Source of the DNA: Acinetobacter towneri DSM 14962 = CIP 107472 | GTDB lineage: Bacteria; Pseudomonadota; Gammaproteobacteria; Pseudomonadales; Moraxellaceae | DNA length: 64,000 bases | NCBI RefSeq assembly: GCF_000368785.1 | Contig: NZ_KB849689.1 | Coordinates: 240,741 to 304,740, forward strand | Direction of reading: 5' to 3' | In this document: in pieces, positions 1 through 9,524 of the stretch | How the letters are laid out: each line of letters begins with the position of its first letter | How positions within the stretch are numbered: position 1 is the first letter of the stretch | Program-made: the position numbers and the translations under genes | Notes under the pieces: generated by a model | The model's input: the letters and a program-made list of their open reading frames with translations, nothing else | What the model was told of the DNA's origin: nothing | The model's database searches: none

Positions 1-79
1 TTATAATCCACGCGAATATGACTATGCCGAATTAGAGGCCTTATTGACCAAAGCTTATTGGGGACAAGCACCAATCTAA
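1..79 (+). CDS. C-terminal end of an unrecognised protein (partial)
   Basis: The window opens inside a plus-strand reading frame (codons from base 2) that ends at a TAA at 77-79, giving 25 residues that finish ...AYWGQAPI. A hairpin terminator follows 30 bases later, which supports this as a genuine gene end. The visible tail is too short to assign a family. Confidence 0.5.
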   Translation, partial: YNPREYDYAELEALLTKAYWGQAPI

Positions 80-103
80 TACTGCTGAGAAATAGCATGA
101 TAG

Positions 104-139
104 ATAAAAAACCGAAGCCACTTAGACTTCGGTTTTTTA
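104..139. terminator. Bidirectional intrinsic terminator
   Basis: The arms ACCGAAG (111-117) and CTTCGGT (127-133) are flanked by an A-run on the left and a T-run on the right. The hairpin can therefore stop both the plus-strand gene ending at 79 and the minus-strand hydrolase gene ending at 154. Confidence 0.8.
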
Positions 140-153
140 TTTGCCGTGACGGA

Positions 154-2148
154 TTACGGTTTATACAAGCCTAAATCTTGCAAATGTAATCTAAGAATAC
201 GTCGCAGTTCCAATACAGCTTCTGGCGTTTCCTGAATGGAATGTCCGCCTTTAATAATTTTTTCTGAAACAGCGCCATCTAAGTGGGCACTGTTGTAATG
301 CACCACATCGTCATTCATTAACAGATGCTCAGTGCTGTCGGTATTATTGCCAATAATACTGTGATATTTAAATCCTTTGACAGGCAAAATATCTTCAGTT
401 AATTCCGTAAATTTGGAATTTTTACTTAAATCACTCGGTCCATTTTGAATGACGCCATGCCCAATTTCTTTGGTTAGATTTTTTAAATCGACTTCATGTT
501 GCTGCAAGGTATCCGCAAACGCGCTTAAAAATGCAGTCGGTAAGCGAATGACTTTACGTGCTGCAAGGGTGAACCAGCGGTCTGCAAACTCTGTACCTTT
601 ATGCGGTGCAGCCAAGAATATTGCACGGTTAAAATTGGTGATGGGTTTAAGGCGCAAACGTGCTTGCAACAAAGGATCAGATTTAAAGCGTTCCAGACGT
701 CGGTTTTTAAGCATTTGCATGGCAGGTTGAGTTAAATCAGTATCGCTGACCAACAAACGTGCCAAAATACCACCCATGCTGTGTCCAATTACTACAGCAT
801 CTTTTTTGGCTGCAGCAGAAGGACTGACCTGTTTAAAGCCTTGTTGAAGCAAGGCATAAATTTGGAAACGGCTTTCTAAAATTGGCATATTGGTCGAGTA
901 AAACACTTGCCAGACTTGAAAGTTTTCCCGCAATACAGGATCGCCCATAATATCGTTGGTTAAGCGAATCCACGCTTCGGGGCTACTGGCCAAACCATGA
1001 ATGAGGACAATGACTTTTTTATTCGGATTATACGGCTCAAGTAAGTACAAATGCGGCATACTGAGTCGTTCTTCACGATCAATTAAGGATAAATAAGCCG
1101 ATTTACCTAAATTATTTTGCGCTAACCACAAGCCATAAGGTGCAGAAAAGTTAGCTGCAAGCGGGTAGTTCTTTTGTGCAATTTGGGCAGATTCATATTT
1201 ATACGGATCATAAGCCTTGAGCTTAAAATGCGGCCGATTCAAAATATCTTCAATGGAATTGGCGCTATGTGGTTCTGCAGTGATTGTCGCGGCTAAATAG
1301 CGAGCTTGGTGAATATTTGGATTTTTTCCTGCAGGATAATCATATTTTAGCGGATCAATAATATATTTGCTTTTGCTCAGATCATCGTTTGGATTTTCAG
1401 GCAATACCACCAGAAATTCAGACCCAAAACCATCACGGCGCGTGACCGAGCGCAAACCCGAAAAGTTCAGGTTATAGGTTGACATCAACTGCTGAATTTT
1501 TTGTTGTTTCAGCTGCGGGTAGTACTCAAAATCAATGTCATAAATGCTGTTGCCAACACGAATTTGTTGTTGCAATTCATCGTGTTTATAGCGCAGCGCA
1601 TAGCTGCTGACCAATTTGGCAATCGCCTGATTATAAAAGTCCCGAATTTGGACTTGTCTGTTGTCAAAAAGACGGTCTTGCGGCGCACGTTTGGTTTTAA
1701 ACATATAGGCATAACTATAACGAATACTTTGATCGAGCATGTGCAATTGCTGATCTAAACATTGTTCATAATTGGCCTGATGAATTTTTTGTTGTTCTTC
1801 CGATCTTTTACTGTTCAGAATACTGATTTTACAGGACGATGAATTTTCCAGTTCAATCGCTTTCGCTAAATATAATTCACTGGCGGTTGAGAGCAGTTGT
1901 TCATCCTGAATTTGTGGGATTTGCTTGAGTGCACTCACACATTCTTCAGGTTTTTCGGCACAAATATTGGCTTCACGTCCTGTCATCGACAAGACATTTA
2001 AACTGGCTTCACTCAGTTTTTTGCGCGATAAAATACTATCACGTTCATTGGCAATACTAACTTTTAATGCCTGATTTTTAACACTGACCACCTGACAACC
2101 AGACAGCAGTGTTGTACTGAGCAATGCAGCAATCACAATTTTATTCAT
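154..2148 (-). CDS. Alpha/beta-hydrolase lipoprotein (lipase/esterase-like)
   Basis: A 664-residue protein with a lipoprotein signal peptide (lipobox LLSGC, lipidated Cys18), so probably anchored to a membrane on the periplasmic side. The C-terminal half holds an alpha/beta-hydrolase fold: the strand and oxyanion region VLIHGLASSPEAW, then the nucleophile elbow GHSMGG with Ser457. Late HLDGAV and GGHSIQ segments are candidates for the acid/His part of the triad. The N-terminal ~300 residues are Gln/Lys-rich, probably helical, and I do not recognise them. The family suggests esterase, lipase or thioesterase activity; the substrate cannot be read from the sequence. It is monocistronic between two terminator hairpins. 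Confidence 0.8.
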   Translation of the reverse strand: MNKIVIAALLSTTLLSGCQVVSVKNQALKVSIANERDSILSRKKLSEASLNVLSMTGREANICAEKPEECVSALKQIPQIQDEQLLSTASELYLAKAIELENSSSCKISILNSKRSEEQQKIHQANYEQCLDQQLHMLDQSIRYSYAYMFKTKRAPQDRLFDNRQVQIRDFYNQAIAKLVSSYALRYKHDELQQQIRVGNSIYDIDFEYYPQLKQQKIQQLMSTYNLNFSGLRSVTRRDGFGSEFLVVLPENPNDDLSKSKYIIDPLKYDYPAGKNPNIHQARYLAATITAEPHSANSIEDILNRPHFKLKAYDPYKYESAQIAQKNYPLAANFSAPYGLWLAQNNLGKSAYLSLIDREERLSMPHLYLLEPYNPNKKVIVLIHGLASSPEAWIRLTNDIMGDPVLRENFQVWQVFYSTNMPILESRFQIYALLQQGFKQVSPSAAAKKDAVVIGHSMGGILARLLVSDTDLTQPAMQMLKNRRLERFKSDPLLQARLRLKPITNFNRAIFLAAPHKGTEFADRWFTLAARKVIRLPTAFLSAFADTLQQHEVDLKNLTKEIGHGVIQNGPSDLSKNSKFTELTEDILPVKGFKYHSIIGNNTDSTEHLLMNDDVVHYNSAHLDGAVSEKIIKGGHSIQETPEAVLELRRILRLHLQDLGLYKP

Positions 2149-2224
2149 GGAAAGTCTGGCTTAATTTTTAAGATTTTTTTCCATCATACGTTTTTTTAAA
2201 GCTTTTTCAATTGCGTAGAAAGCA

Positions 2225-2250
2225 AAATAGACCGTCGAAACGGTCTATTT
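2225..2250. terminator. Hairpin terminator after the TPR lipoprotein gene
   Basis: A perfect 10-bp stem (2225-2234 with 2241-2250) and a 6-base loop TCGAAA, with T-rich sequence on both sides. It lies 27 bases past the stop of the minus-strand gene ending at 2277. Confidence 0.75.
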
Positions 2251-2276
2251 TTAGGTATTTTTGTATCGATTTTTTA

Positions 2277-3179
2277 TTAAGTGCGTGGTGCGATCACTTG
2301 CCACACATTCCAGCGACCTTGCTTTTCAATTTCAGCAATCAAACGGTCAGCCACTTCGGCTTCTTGCGGGTATTTGATTTTATAGTTTTTCAAAGTTTGT
2401 ACTGCATTTTTCTTTTGTTCCATGGCAATATAATTGTTTGCCGCAGACAAATAAGCTTCCTGCACACCTGCTTTCATGGCTTTGTCTAAATAAGGAATGG
2501 CTTCACGATGACCGCCACCTTCAGACAGACCGAAACCAAACCAGAAATTCGCTTCGGCATCTTCCTGATTAATTTTTAAGATACGCTGCGCATAGTTAAG
2601 TGAGCGTGTGGTGTAAACAGAGCCTAAGTCTAGGTTACGTGCCATAACACTGGCTTTAAATGCACGCATCAAAATATCAAAAGAGGCATTTTCATTGGCT
2701 GCCAAAGTGTCTAATTGTTGAGTCACTTCTTTGAGCTTTGCCTCGAAACCACGACGTTCCTGACGTTCGCTAAAACGTGGTGGATAGTGACGTGCTTTGC
2801 CTTCGACCAATTGTAAGAAGTCATCAATTTCGGTGATGTCAATTTCGTTTTCACCTGCCAAAACTGCAAACTTCAAGCTACGGGCATTGTTATTGACCGT
2901 AGGTACAATCAATTTGTTTTGATCTAAGGTAATGCTTTTGCTTGGATCATTTGGGTTAGTAACCACCATTTTAGTCACAGGCTGTGCTGCTGCTTTTTGT
3001 AGGTTAATTTCAAATGGTGGTGGGGCATCATAATTAAATGGATTTAAGGCATAGAATGGTGCACTTAATTCAGGTTCGGTAAATACGATAGGTGGTTTTA
3101 CTTCTTGTTTTGGTGGTGCAACACAGGCGCTAACGAGCGTTGCGGCTAGAATACTGAGTGCCAAAGGCTTAAGGGTCAT
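2277..3179 (-). CDS. TPR-repeat lipoprotein of unknown role
   Basis: A 300-residue protein with a lipoprotein signal peptide (lipobox VSAC, Cys19) followed by a Pro-rich linker. The C-terminal third (about 175-290) has tetratricopeptide-like helical pairs, including an NFWFGFGLSEGG block and a YLSAANNYIA block. TPR lipoproteins usually scaffold envelope complexes; no partner is apparent here. A GGAAG ribosome site five bases before the ATG supports the start. It is a single gene between a terminator and an inverted repeat. Confidence 0.75.
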   Translation of the reverse strand: MTLKPLALSILAATLVSACVAPPKQEVKPPIVFTEPELSAPFYALNPFNYDAPPPFEINLQKAAAQPVTKMVVTNPNDPSKSITLDQNKLIVPTVNNNARSLKFAVLAGENEIDITEIDDFLQLVEGKARHYPPRFSERQERRGFEAKLKEVTQQLDTLAANENASFDILMRAFKASVMARNLDLGSVYTTRSLNYAQRILKINQEDAEANFWFGFGLSEGGGHREAIPYLDKAMKAGVQEAYLSAANNYIAMEQKKNAVQTLKNYKIKYPQEAEVADRLIAEIEKQGRWNVWQVIAPRT

Positions 3180-3236
3180 GGTGTTCTTCCGTTCAATTTA
3201 TTTTAAAAGTGAGAGGTGATTGTGTCGGATTAAAAT

Positions 3237-3280
3237 ATTGCATGTCGGTCAGTCTAAGAAATCTGTTCCGAACATGCAAT
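3237..3280. repeat. Inverted repeat downstream of cysE
   Basis: ATTGCATG-TCGG (3237-3248) pairs with CCGAACATGCAAT (3268-3280), giving about 12 bp with one bulged base and a 19-base loop. It lies past the end of the trmJ-cysE unit and just upstream of the TPR lipoprotein gene. It could be a weak terminator for cysE or a leader structure; there is no strong T-run. Confidence 0.45.
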
Positions 3281-3353
3281 ACAATTGAGGGGGCTTAGTT
3301 ACACAGTGATACGAAGTTTTTTTAAGTATGTAGGATTGATCAAATAAACAGCC

Positions 3354-4151
3354 CTATTTACTTTGTGCTTCACACTCACGTCTAACATCTTCAATTATTT
3401 TTAATTCTTCTGCACTATAAGGTTGTTCATTTTGCTGTGGGTTTTTAAAGCTTGGGTCAAGTAAAGAGAGACGCTGACATAATAAATTCATACGTTTTTC
3501 ATTTTGTTCCAAGCGATCTAGTAATACTCGCATGCCGTCCAATACTGGGTCAGATTGGTCCTGCGTTGCTGCATAAGGTTGGAAACCAATACTGGCAGCA
3601 TAATCACGACGACGTGCTTCCTGATCATCGGCAGGTTTATTTTTCATAATAAAGCGCGCAGGGTTACCCACAGCAGTTGCGCCTTCAGGTACTTCTTTGG
3701 TCACAACCGCATTAGAGCCAACTTTGGCATTTTTATGTACGGTGAATGGGCCTAGAATTTTCGCGCCTGCACCGACTACTACGCCATCTTCCAAAGTTGG
3801 ATGACGTTTGCCTTTATTCCACGTTGTGCCGCCTAAAGTCACGCCATGATATAAGGTGACATCATCACCAATTTCAGCAGTTTCACCAATCACCACGCCC
3901 ATGCCATGGTCAATAAAAAAGCGACGACCAATTTTTGCACCGGGATGAATTTCAATTCCTGTAGCAAAACGGCTAAATGACGAGAGTAGACGTGCCGACC
4001 CCTTGCAGTCTTTGTTCCATAATTCATGCGCCACACGATGCATAATTAAAGCGTGAATTCCTGGATAAGTGGTTAAGACTTCAAGTGTATTTCGAGCAGC
4101 AGGATCGCGCGCGAAGACAGCTTGAATGTCTTCTTTGAGCTGTTTAAGCAT
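3354..4151 (-). CDS. cysE: Serine O-acetyltransferase
   Basis: Transfers acetyl from acetyl-CoA to L-serine, the first committed step of cysteine synthesis in the cytoplasm. The 265-residue protein has the N-terminal helical domain (1-65), then a left-handed hexapeptide-repeat beta-helix carrying the family block [15 protein letters not shown] (81-95) and YHGVTLGGT (101-109). A charged C-terminal tail is longer than the minimal enzyme and ends REC-EAQSK. In the family this tail mediates feedback inhibition by cysteine and docking to CysK. The ATG overlaps the end of trmJ by 8 bases, so translation is likely coupled; AGGA lies 8 bases upstream. Confidence 0.93.
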   Translation of the reverse strand: MLKQLKEDIQAVFARDPAARNTLEVLTTYPGIHALIMHRVAHELWNKDCKGSARLLSSFSRFATGIEIHPGAKIGRRFFIDHGMGVVIGETAEIGDDVTLYHGVTLGGTTWNKGKRHPTLEDGVVVGAGAKILGPFTVHKNAKVGSNAVVTKEVPEGATAVGNPARFIMKNKPADDQEARRRDYAASIGFQPYAATQDQSDPVLDGMRVLLDRLEQNEKRMNLLCQRLSLLDPSFKNPQQNEQPYSAEELKIIEDVRRECEAQSK

Positions 4152-4992
4152 TAGTTTGATCCTCGTCCTGTGTTGATGTAGATTTTTTCCATGAACCGTT
4201 ATTCATTGCTTGTACGCGGCTAAAAATACCGCGAAGTAAATGGTATTCCATACGATCTAATTGTATACGTCCGAAAAGCCGACGCAAGCGCAAAGGCAAT
4301 AATCGTGGATTTTTTGGATCCATAAATTCAATTTCTGCCAGCATTTTTTCTAAATGTGGATAGAACTGTTGCATTTGTTCATGGTTGACCAAAGGTTCAT
4401 CCCATTGCATCGCTTCAGAATCTGTCACTTGCATCGTCGCTGCAGGATCGGCAATTTTTCCGACAATATCGATGGCAGCCATACGCATTTCATAGCAAAT
4501 CACTTGAATGGCTTGAGCAACATTGAGCACACCATATTCTTCATTGACAGGAATCGTCACGTGATAATTCGCCAAAGCCAGCTCTTCATTGGTTAAACCA
4601 CGATCTTCACGTCCAAAAATAATGGCAACATTTTGCCCATGCTGTGCCACAGCATTTAACGACTTTTCTGCCGCAGGGCGTGCATCTAAGAGTGGCCAAG
4701 GAATAGTACGACTACGTGCACTGGTGCCAAAGACCAAATGGCAGTCGGCAATTGCATCTTCGAGCTGTTCAACCACTTCAATCTGTTCAATTAAATCGGT
4801 TGCACCTGCCGCCAAAGCATCAATATCTGGATGCGGATAGGTTTTTGGATCAACCAAAACCAATTTACATAGCCCCATGGTTTTCATGGCGCGTAAGGCA
4901 CTACCGATGTTGGCAGGCAGGGTGGTATTCACCATGACAATACGCACGTGGGAGAGGTGTGCGGCAACAGCTGCATTGTCGGTTTGACTCAT
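4144..4992 (-). CDS. trmJ: tRNA (cytidine/uridine-2'-O-)-methyltransferase TrmJ
   Basis: A SPOUT-class methyltransferase that 2'-O-methylates position 32 of certain tRNA anticodon loops using SAM. Visible motifs are N-terminal [20 protein letters not shown] (21-40), motif 2 [15 protein letters not shown] (124-138) and motif 3 around [15 protein letters not shown] (147-161), which forms the knotted SAM pocket. The protein has 282 residues, with a C-terminal extension beyond a minimal SPOUT domain. It is the first gene of a pair with cysE. In pseudomonads the same pair leads into iscR-isc; here no isc genes follow. Confidence 0.9.
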   Translation of the reverse strand: MSQTDNAAVAAHLSHVRIVMVNTTLPANIGSALRAMKTMGLCKLVLVDPKTYPHPDIDALAAGATDLIEQIEVVEQLEDAIADCHLVFGTSARSRTIPWPLLDARPAAEKSLNAVAQHGQNVAIIFGREDRGLTNEELALANYHVTIPVNEEYGVLNVAQAIQVICYEMRMAAIDIVGKIADPAATMQVTDSEAMQWDEPLVNHEQMQQFYPHLEKMLAEIEFMDPKNPRLLPLRLRRLFGRIQLDRMEYHLLRGIFSRVQAMNNGSWKKSTSTQDEDQTNA

Positions 4993-5020
4993 AACAAATC
5001 CAGATGGGTTAAATTTTTAA

Positions 5021-8000
5021 TTAAGAATATTGATCAACTTCGGTATGGTATAAATCCATAGCATCATCCATGCTCATATCAGCAGGTGGTGGAGCAATCG
5101 ATGCAGGTTTCGCCACATCGACAGCTTTCGCGGCTTTGGATTTCACTTGATATTCGATATGCAGGCTTTCTTTACCAAAATAGTCACGCAATTTGACCAA
5201 GGCTTCATCTAAGGGTGCGATTTTCCACTGAATGCCCAAATGTAATTCTGCAGTGGCATAAGCATAGTCAAGGTGCAATAAAACAGGAATATGCGTGCAT
5301 AAATCCACATTACAATAAGGCAGCAACATATTTTGTAAGTCTTGACTCAAGGTCTTGCTTAAATGTTCTGCATGCAAGTGAATTTGAATACTATTGGCGC
5401 GTTTTTGACGAATTTCATTCAAGCTAAACGCTTTGGTTAAGCGTCCCATTGGGCGGTCAAAACCTTCACGTTCGTAAATTTCGCCTTCAATCACCACCAC
5501 TTTTTCAGTTTGTACAATATCTTTAAAGCGTTGGAAGCGCTCATGGTTGGCAGATACTTCAATACGTGCCGTACCATCATCTAAAGTGACCACCATCCGA
5601 TTTGGGAAGTTGGCGACATCCACCACCAAGCCTGCAAAGACGGTGGTCACGCCACGACGGGTTGGCGTCAGTTCATTAATTTTACTTGGAATAAAGGCTT
5701 TTAATTCATTGCGATAGACATCAATCGGGTGACCAGTGAGGTAAAGTCCAAGTGTGTCTTTTTCACCTTTAAGTCGGACTTCATCTGACCATGGTTTTAC
5801 AGGTTTGGCAGGCTTACGTTGTACTTCTTCAACTTCACCAAATAAATCCATGATGCCTGTTTCACGGTTGGAACGTGCTTGTTCCGCCGCTTGTACCGCT
5901 TCTGGCAATTGTGCCATTAAACTTGAGCGTTCGATGCCTAAACAGTCTAATGCACCCGCACGAATTAAGGCTTCAAGGGTTCGTTTGTTGATTTTTTTCA
6001 AATCAATACGATGACAGAAGTCAAATAAATCGCGGTATGGACCTTCTTTTTGGCGAGAATCAATCACCGATTGCATGGCTTGTTCGCCCACGCCTTTAAT
6101 TGCGCCAAGTCCGTAGACAATGGTGCGTTCATCGCTGGCGTGGAAATGATACAAAGACATATTTACCGAAGGTGGTAAAACTTCCAGACCATTGTGGCGA
6201 CAGTCATCAATCAGAAACACCACGTTATCGGTGTTTTGCATTTCCGACGACATTACCGCAGCCAAGAATTCGGCAGGGTAATGTGCTTTCAGCCATGCCG
6301 TCTGATAGGCAACGAGGGCATAAGCAGCCGCGTGGGATTTGTTAAAACCGTAGCCTGCGAACTTTTCCATATAGTCGAAAATATGGTTGGCTGTGGCGGC
6401 ATCAATGTCTTTTTTCGCAGCACCTTCAATAAAGATTTGGCGCTGTTTCACCATTTCTTCAGGTTTTTTCTTACCCATAGCACGACGTAGTAAGTCCGCA
6501 CCACCGAGGGTATAGCCTGCACAATACTGTGCCGCCTGCATTACCTGTTCCTGATAAACCATAATGCCGTAGGTTGGCTCAAGCACACCTTCTAGCAATG
6601 GATGCAGATATTCAAACTCGCCACCGTGCATACGGTGAATAAAGTCTGGAATGAGATCCATCGGGCCAGGACGATACAAGGACACGAAAGCAATAATTTC
6701 CTCAAATTTGCTTGGGCGTGCTTCTTTCAGCATCTTTTTCATGCCCACGGATTCAAACTGGAATACCGCTGTGGTGTTGGCATTGGCAAAGACTAAATAG
6801 GCGTCTTTATCGTCCAATGGAATATGGGCAATATCTAGCGGTGTATCGGCTTGGATGCGTTTATTGATATTTTGTACTGCATCTTCAATAACCGTCAGGT
6901 TACGTAAACCCAAGAAGTCAAATTTGACCAAACCTGCCGATTCAACATCGTCTTTATCGTATTGTGCAACACGGGCGGTTCCATCAGCATCGCACATAAC
7001 CGCAGAAAAGTCGGTGATTTTGGTTGGTGCAATGACCACACCACCTGCGTGTTTGCCTGTGTTGCGGGTAATGCCTTCAAGTTTTAAAGCCATTTCCCAA
7101 ATTTCTGAAGCATCGTCATAGTCTGGGTTAGATGGATTGGTCACCACATCTTTCAGCTGTGGTTCGGCTTCAATTGATTCTTCCAAACTAAGCCCTAAAG
7201 GTTTAGTTGGAATCAGTTTAGAAATACGGTCTGCCAAACCATAAGACTTGCCCAAAACCCGTGCGACATCTCGAATCGCACCTTTGGCGGCCATAGTACC
7301 GAAAGTGGCAATTTGTGATACCGCATCACGTCCATAGGTGCGTGCCACATAATCAATGACTTTATCGCGTCCTGCAATACAGAAATCGACGTCAAAGTCG
7401 GGCATGGATACACGTTCTGGGTTTAAGAAACGTTCAAAGAGTAGTTCATAACGCAATGGGTCTAAGTCGGTAATTTTTAAGCTATAAGCGACCAATGAGC
7501 CTGCGCCTGAACCACGACCCGGCCCAACAGGTACGCCATTATTTTTAGACCATTGAATAAAGTCCATGACGATGAGGAAGTAACCCGGGAAGCCCATCGA
7601 GTTAATAATATTAATTTCGTATTCAATTCGTTCATCATAAGGTTTGCGAATTTCTGCCCAGTCTTCATCGCGCTGTGTGACAGGATAGAGCACATTTAGA
7701 CGTTCTTCTAAACCTTGTTTGGATAGGTGCGCGAAGTAGGTATCAATGGTGTGTCCGTCTGGAATTGGATAATCTGGAAGGAAATATTTACCCAATTGCA
7801 GCGTGACGTTACAGCGTTTGGCAATGTGATAGCTGTTTTCAATAGCACTTGGAATGTCGGAAAATAATTCCGTCATTTCTGCAGTAGTTTTAAAATATTG
7901 CTCAGGACTATACGTTTTAGGACGACGGTTATCCCCTAAAACATAACCATCGGCAATACAAACTCGCGCTTCGTGCGCTTCATAATCTTCACGGCGGACA

Positions 8001-8584
8001 AAGTGCACATCATTATGTGCCACCACGCCAATATTATATTTTTTAGCTAATTTAACCGCTTCGGCAATAAAAGCATCTTCATCGGGACGATCTGTACGGG
8101 TCAGTGCCAAATAAACCCGATTACCAAATTTTTCGATCCATTCTTCTAGCAACGGTTCGGCTTTTTGTGGATTGGACGTGATCAGCATTTTGCCGACATC
8201 ACTTTGAATGCCGAGTAACAGAATTAGGTCATCGGCTTGTTCTAAAATCCATGCTTTATTGACGCAAGGGATATTGAGTTGCTGACCTTCAATATAGCCA
8301 CGCGACACCAATTCGGTCAGATTGCGCCAGCCGTGATTGTTCATCGACAATAAAGTCACACGATGATCGGCATCATTTAAACGCAGCACTGAACCTAAAA
8401 TCGGTTTGATGCCTTGCCCCAAACATTTGCCATAAAACTTTACGGCAGCGTGCAGGTTAGAGAGATCGGTCAATGCCAAAGCAGGCATTTCTTCATTGAC
8501 TGCAGCTTTAATCAAGTCAGGTACGCGTACAATCGACTCGGTAATCGAAAATTCTGTATGTATACCTAAATGAACAAAGCGCAT
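5021..8584 (-). CDS. dnaE: DNA polymerase III alpha subunit
   Basis: The catalytic subunit of the replicative polymerase. At 1187 residues it is full length for the gammaproteobacterial DnaE1 family. In order: the PHP domain opening FVHLGIHTEFSI (3-14), the C-family palm with catalytic Asp396 and Asp398 in PDFDVDF, the fingers and tandem HhH region, and a C-terminal OB-fold (RRGVTTVFAGLVVDV onward) with the tau-binding tail. It is transcribed alone, with spacers of 28 bases to trmJ and 244 bases to metI. No disruption is seen. Confidence 0.97.
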   Translation of the reverse strand: MRFVHLGIHTEFSITESIVRVPDLIKAAVNEEMPALALTDLSNLHAAVKFYGKCLGQGIKPILGSVLRLNDADHRVTLLSMNNHGWRNLTELVSRGYIEGQQLNIPCVNKAWILEQADDLILLLGIQSDVGKMLITSNPQKAEPLLEEWIEKFGNRVYLALTRTDRPDEDAFIAEAVKLAKKYNIGVVAHNDVHFVRREDYEAHEARVCIADGYVLGDNRRPKTYSPEQYFKTTAEMTELFSDIPSAIENSYHIAKRCNVTLQLGKYFLPDYPIPDGHTIDTYFAHLSKQGLEERLNVLYPVTQRDEDWAEIRKPYDERIEYEINIINSMGFPGYFLIVMDFIQWSKNNGVPVGPGRGSGAGSLVAYSLKITDLDPLRYELLFERFLNPERVSMPDFDVDFCIAGRDKVIDYVARTYGRDAVSQIATFGTMAAKGAIRDVARVLGKSYGLADRISKLIPTKPLGLSLEESIEAEPQLKDVVTNPSNPDYDDASEIWEMALKLEGITRNTGKHAGGVVIAPTKITDFSAVMCDADGTARVAQYDKDDVESAGLVKFDFLGLRNLTVIEDAVQNINKRIQADTPLDIAHIPLDDKDAYLVFANANTTAVFQFESVGMKKMLKEARPSKFEEIIAFVSLYRPGPMDLIPDFIHRMHGGEFEYLHPLLEGVLEPTYGIMVYQEQVMQAAQYCAGYTLGGADLLRRAMGKKKPEEMVKQRQIFIEGAAKKDIDAATANHIFDYMEKFAGYGFNKSHAAAYALVAYQTAWLKAHYPAEFLAAVMSSEMQNTDNVVFLIDDCRHNGLEVLPPSVNMSLYHFHASDERTIVYGLGAIKGVGEQAMQSVIDSRQKEGPYRDLFDFCHRIDLKKINKRTLEALIRAGALDCLGIERSSLMAQLPEAVQAAEQARSNRETGIMDLFGEVEEVQRKPAKPVKPWSDEVRLKGEKDTLGLYLTGHPIDVYRNELKAFIPSKINELTPTRRGVTTVFAGLVVDVANFPNRMVVTLDDGTARIEVSANHERFQRFKDIVQTEKVVVIEGEIYEREGFDRPMGRLTKAFSLNEIRQKRANSIQIHLHAEHLSKTLSQDLQNMLLPYCNVDLCTHIPVLLHLDYAYATAELHLGIQWKIAPLDEALVKLRDYFGKESLHIEYQVKSKAAKAVDVAKPASIAPPPADMSMDDAMDLYHTEVDQYS

Positions 8585-8828
8585 GAATCAGTCCCTTAAA
8601 AAATCACGGGTTAGTTTAGCATGCTCTGCTCAAGACAAAACATGCTGCAAAGTTTTTCCTACGGTTTTCGATGATCTTGACCGTATATCAAAATTTCAGT
8701 TTTTTGGATGTTGATATGGCGTGAATCACGTATGCATGGAGAAGGAGTGTGGTTTTAACCCCTTACACACTCATACGAGTAGCAAGGAGTTAAATGGTGA
8801 ATCTATTTCTGATGTGTAGATGAAAGAT

Positions 8829-9524
8829 TTATCTGAGTTTAGATAACCAATCGCCTAAACTTTGCACCAATTGCACTAAAATTAATAAGACCACCACGGT
8901 TAGCATCACGACACTACTATCAAAGCGTTGATAACCATAAGAAATAGCAAGGTCACCAATGCCGCCTGCACCGACTGCGCCTGCCATAGCAGTTGCGCCA
9001 ATTAAGCTAATGGTGGCTGTGGTTAGGTTCAAAATGAGTGAGCTACGTGCTTCAGGTAAAATAAATTTGAAGATAATCTGTAAGGGTGTAGCACCCATTG
9101 CCTGTGCAGATTCGACAATCCCTTCATTGACTTCAAGCAGTGAAGTTTCTACCAAACGACCAATATACGGGCCGACATAAATGGTCAGTGGAACAATGGC
9201 TGCCCAAGTTCCGATGGATGTACCCACTAACAATTTAGTCAGCGGAATCACCGCAATCAATAAAATAATAAAGGGTAGGGAGCGCAGTGCGTTTACAATC
9301 GGGTTAAGCCCGTGATAAATCACACGGTTTGGCAAAATACCTGTCGGACGAGTCACTACAAGGGTAATGCCCTGAATAAAGCCCCAGATACAACCAAACA
9401 ACATGGCAAAGAACACCATGTGAAAGGTCTCTTGTAAGGCTGTAACAAACTGGTCAATAGATAAAGAGCTTTTCCAGAAAGGCGCAGTTACTGAGGTCAG
9501 CCACTGTACAATTAAATCTCTCAT
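8829..9524 (-). CDS. metI: D-methionine ABC transporter permease
   Basis: A 231-residue inner-membrane permease with about five hydrophobic helices and the BPD-transport EAA region (VESAQAMGATPLQIIFKFILPEA) that contacts the ATPase. Residues GAGGIGDLAISYGYQRFD are typical of MetI. It overlaps metN by 4 bases (ATGA), so the two are translationally coupled. It works with MetN and the MetQ lipoprotein to import L- and D-methionine. Confidence 0.92.
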   Translation of the reverse strand: MRDLIVQWLTSVTAPFWKSSLSIDQFVTALQETFHMVFFAMLFGCIWGFIQGITLVVTRPTGILPNRVIYHGLNPIVNALRSLPFIILLIAVIPLTKLLVGTSIGTWAAIVPLTIYVGPYIGRLVETSLLEVNEGIVESAQAMGATPLQIIFKFILPEARSSLILNLTTATISLIGATAMAGAVGAGGIGDLAISYGYQRFDSSVVMLTVVVLLILVQLVQSLGDWLSKLR

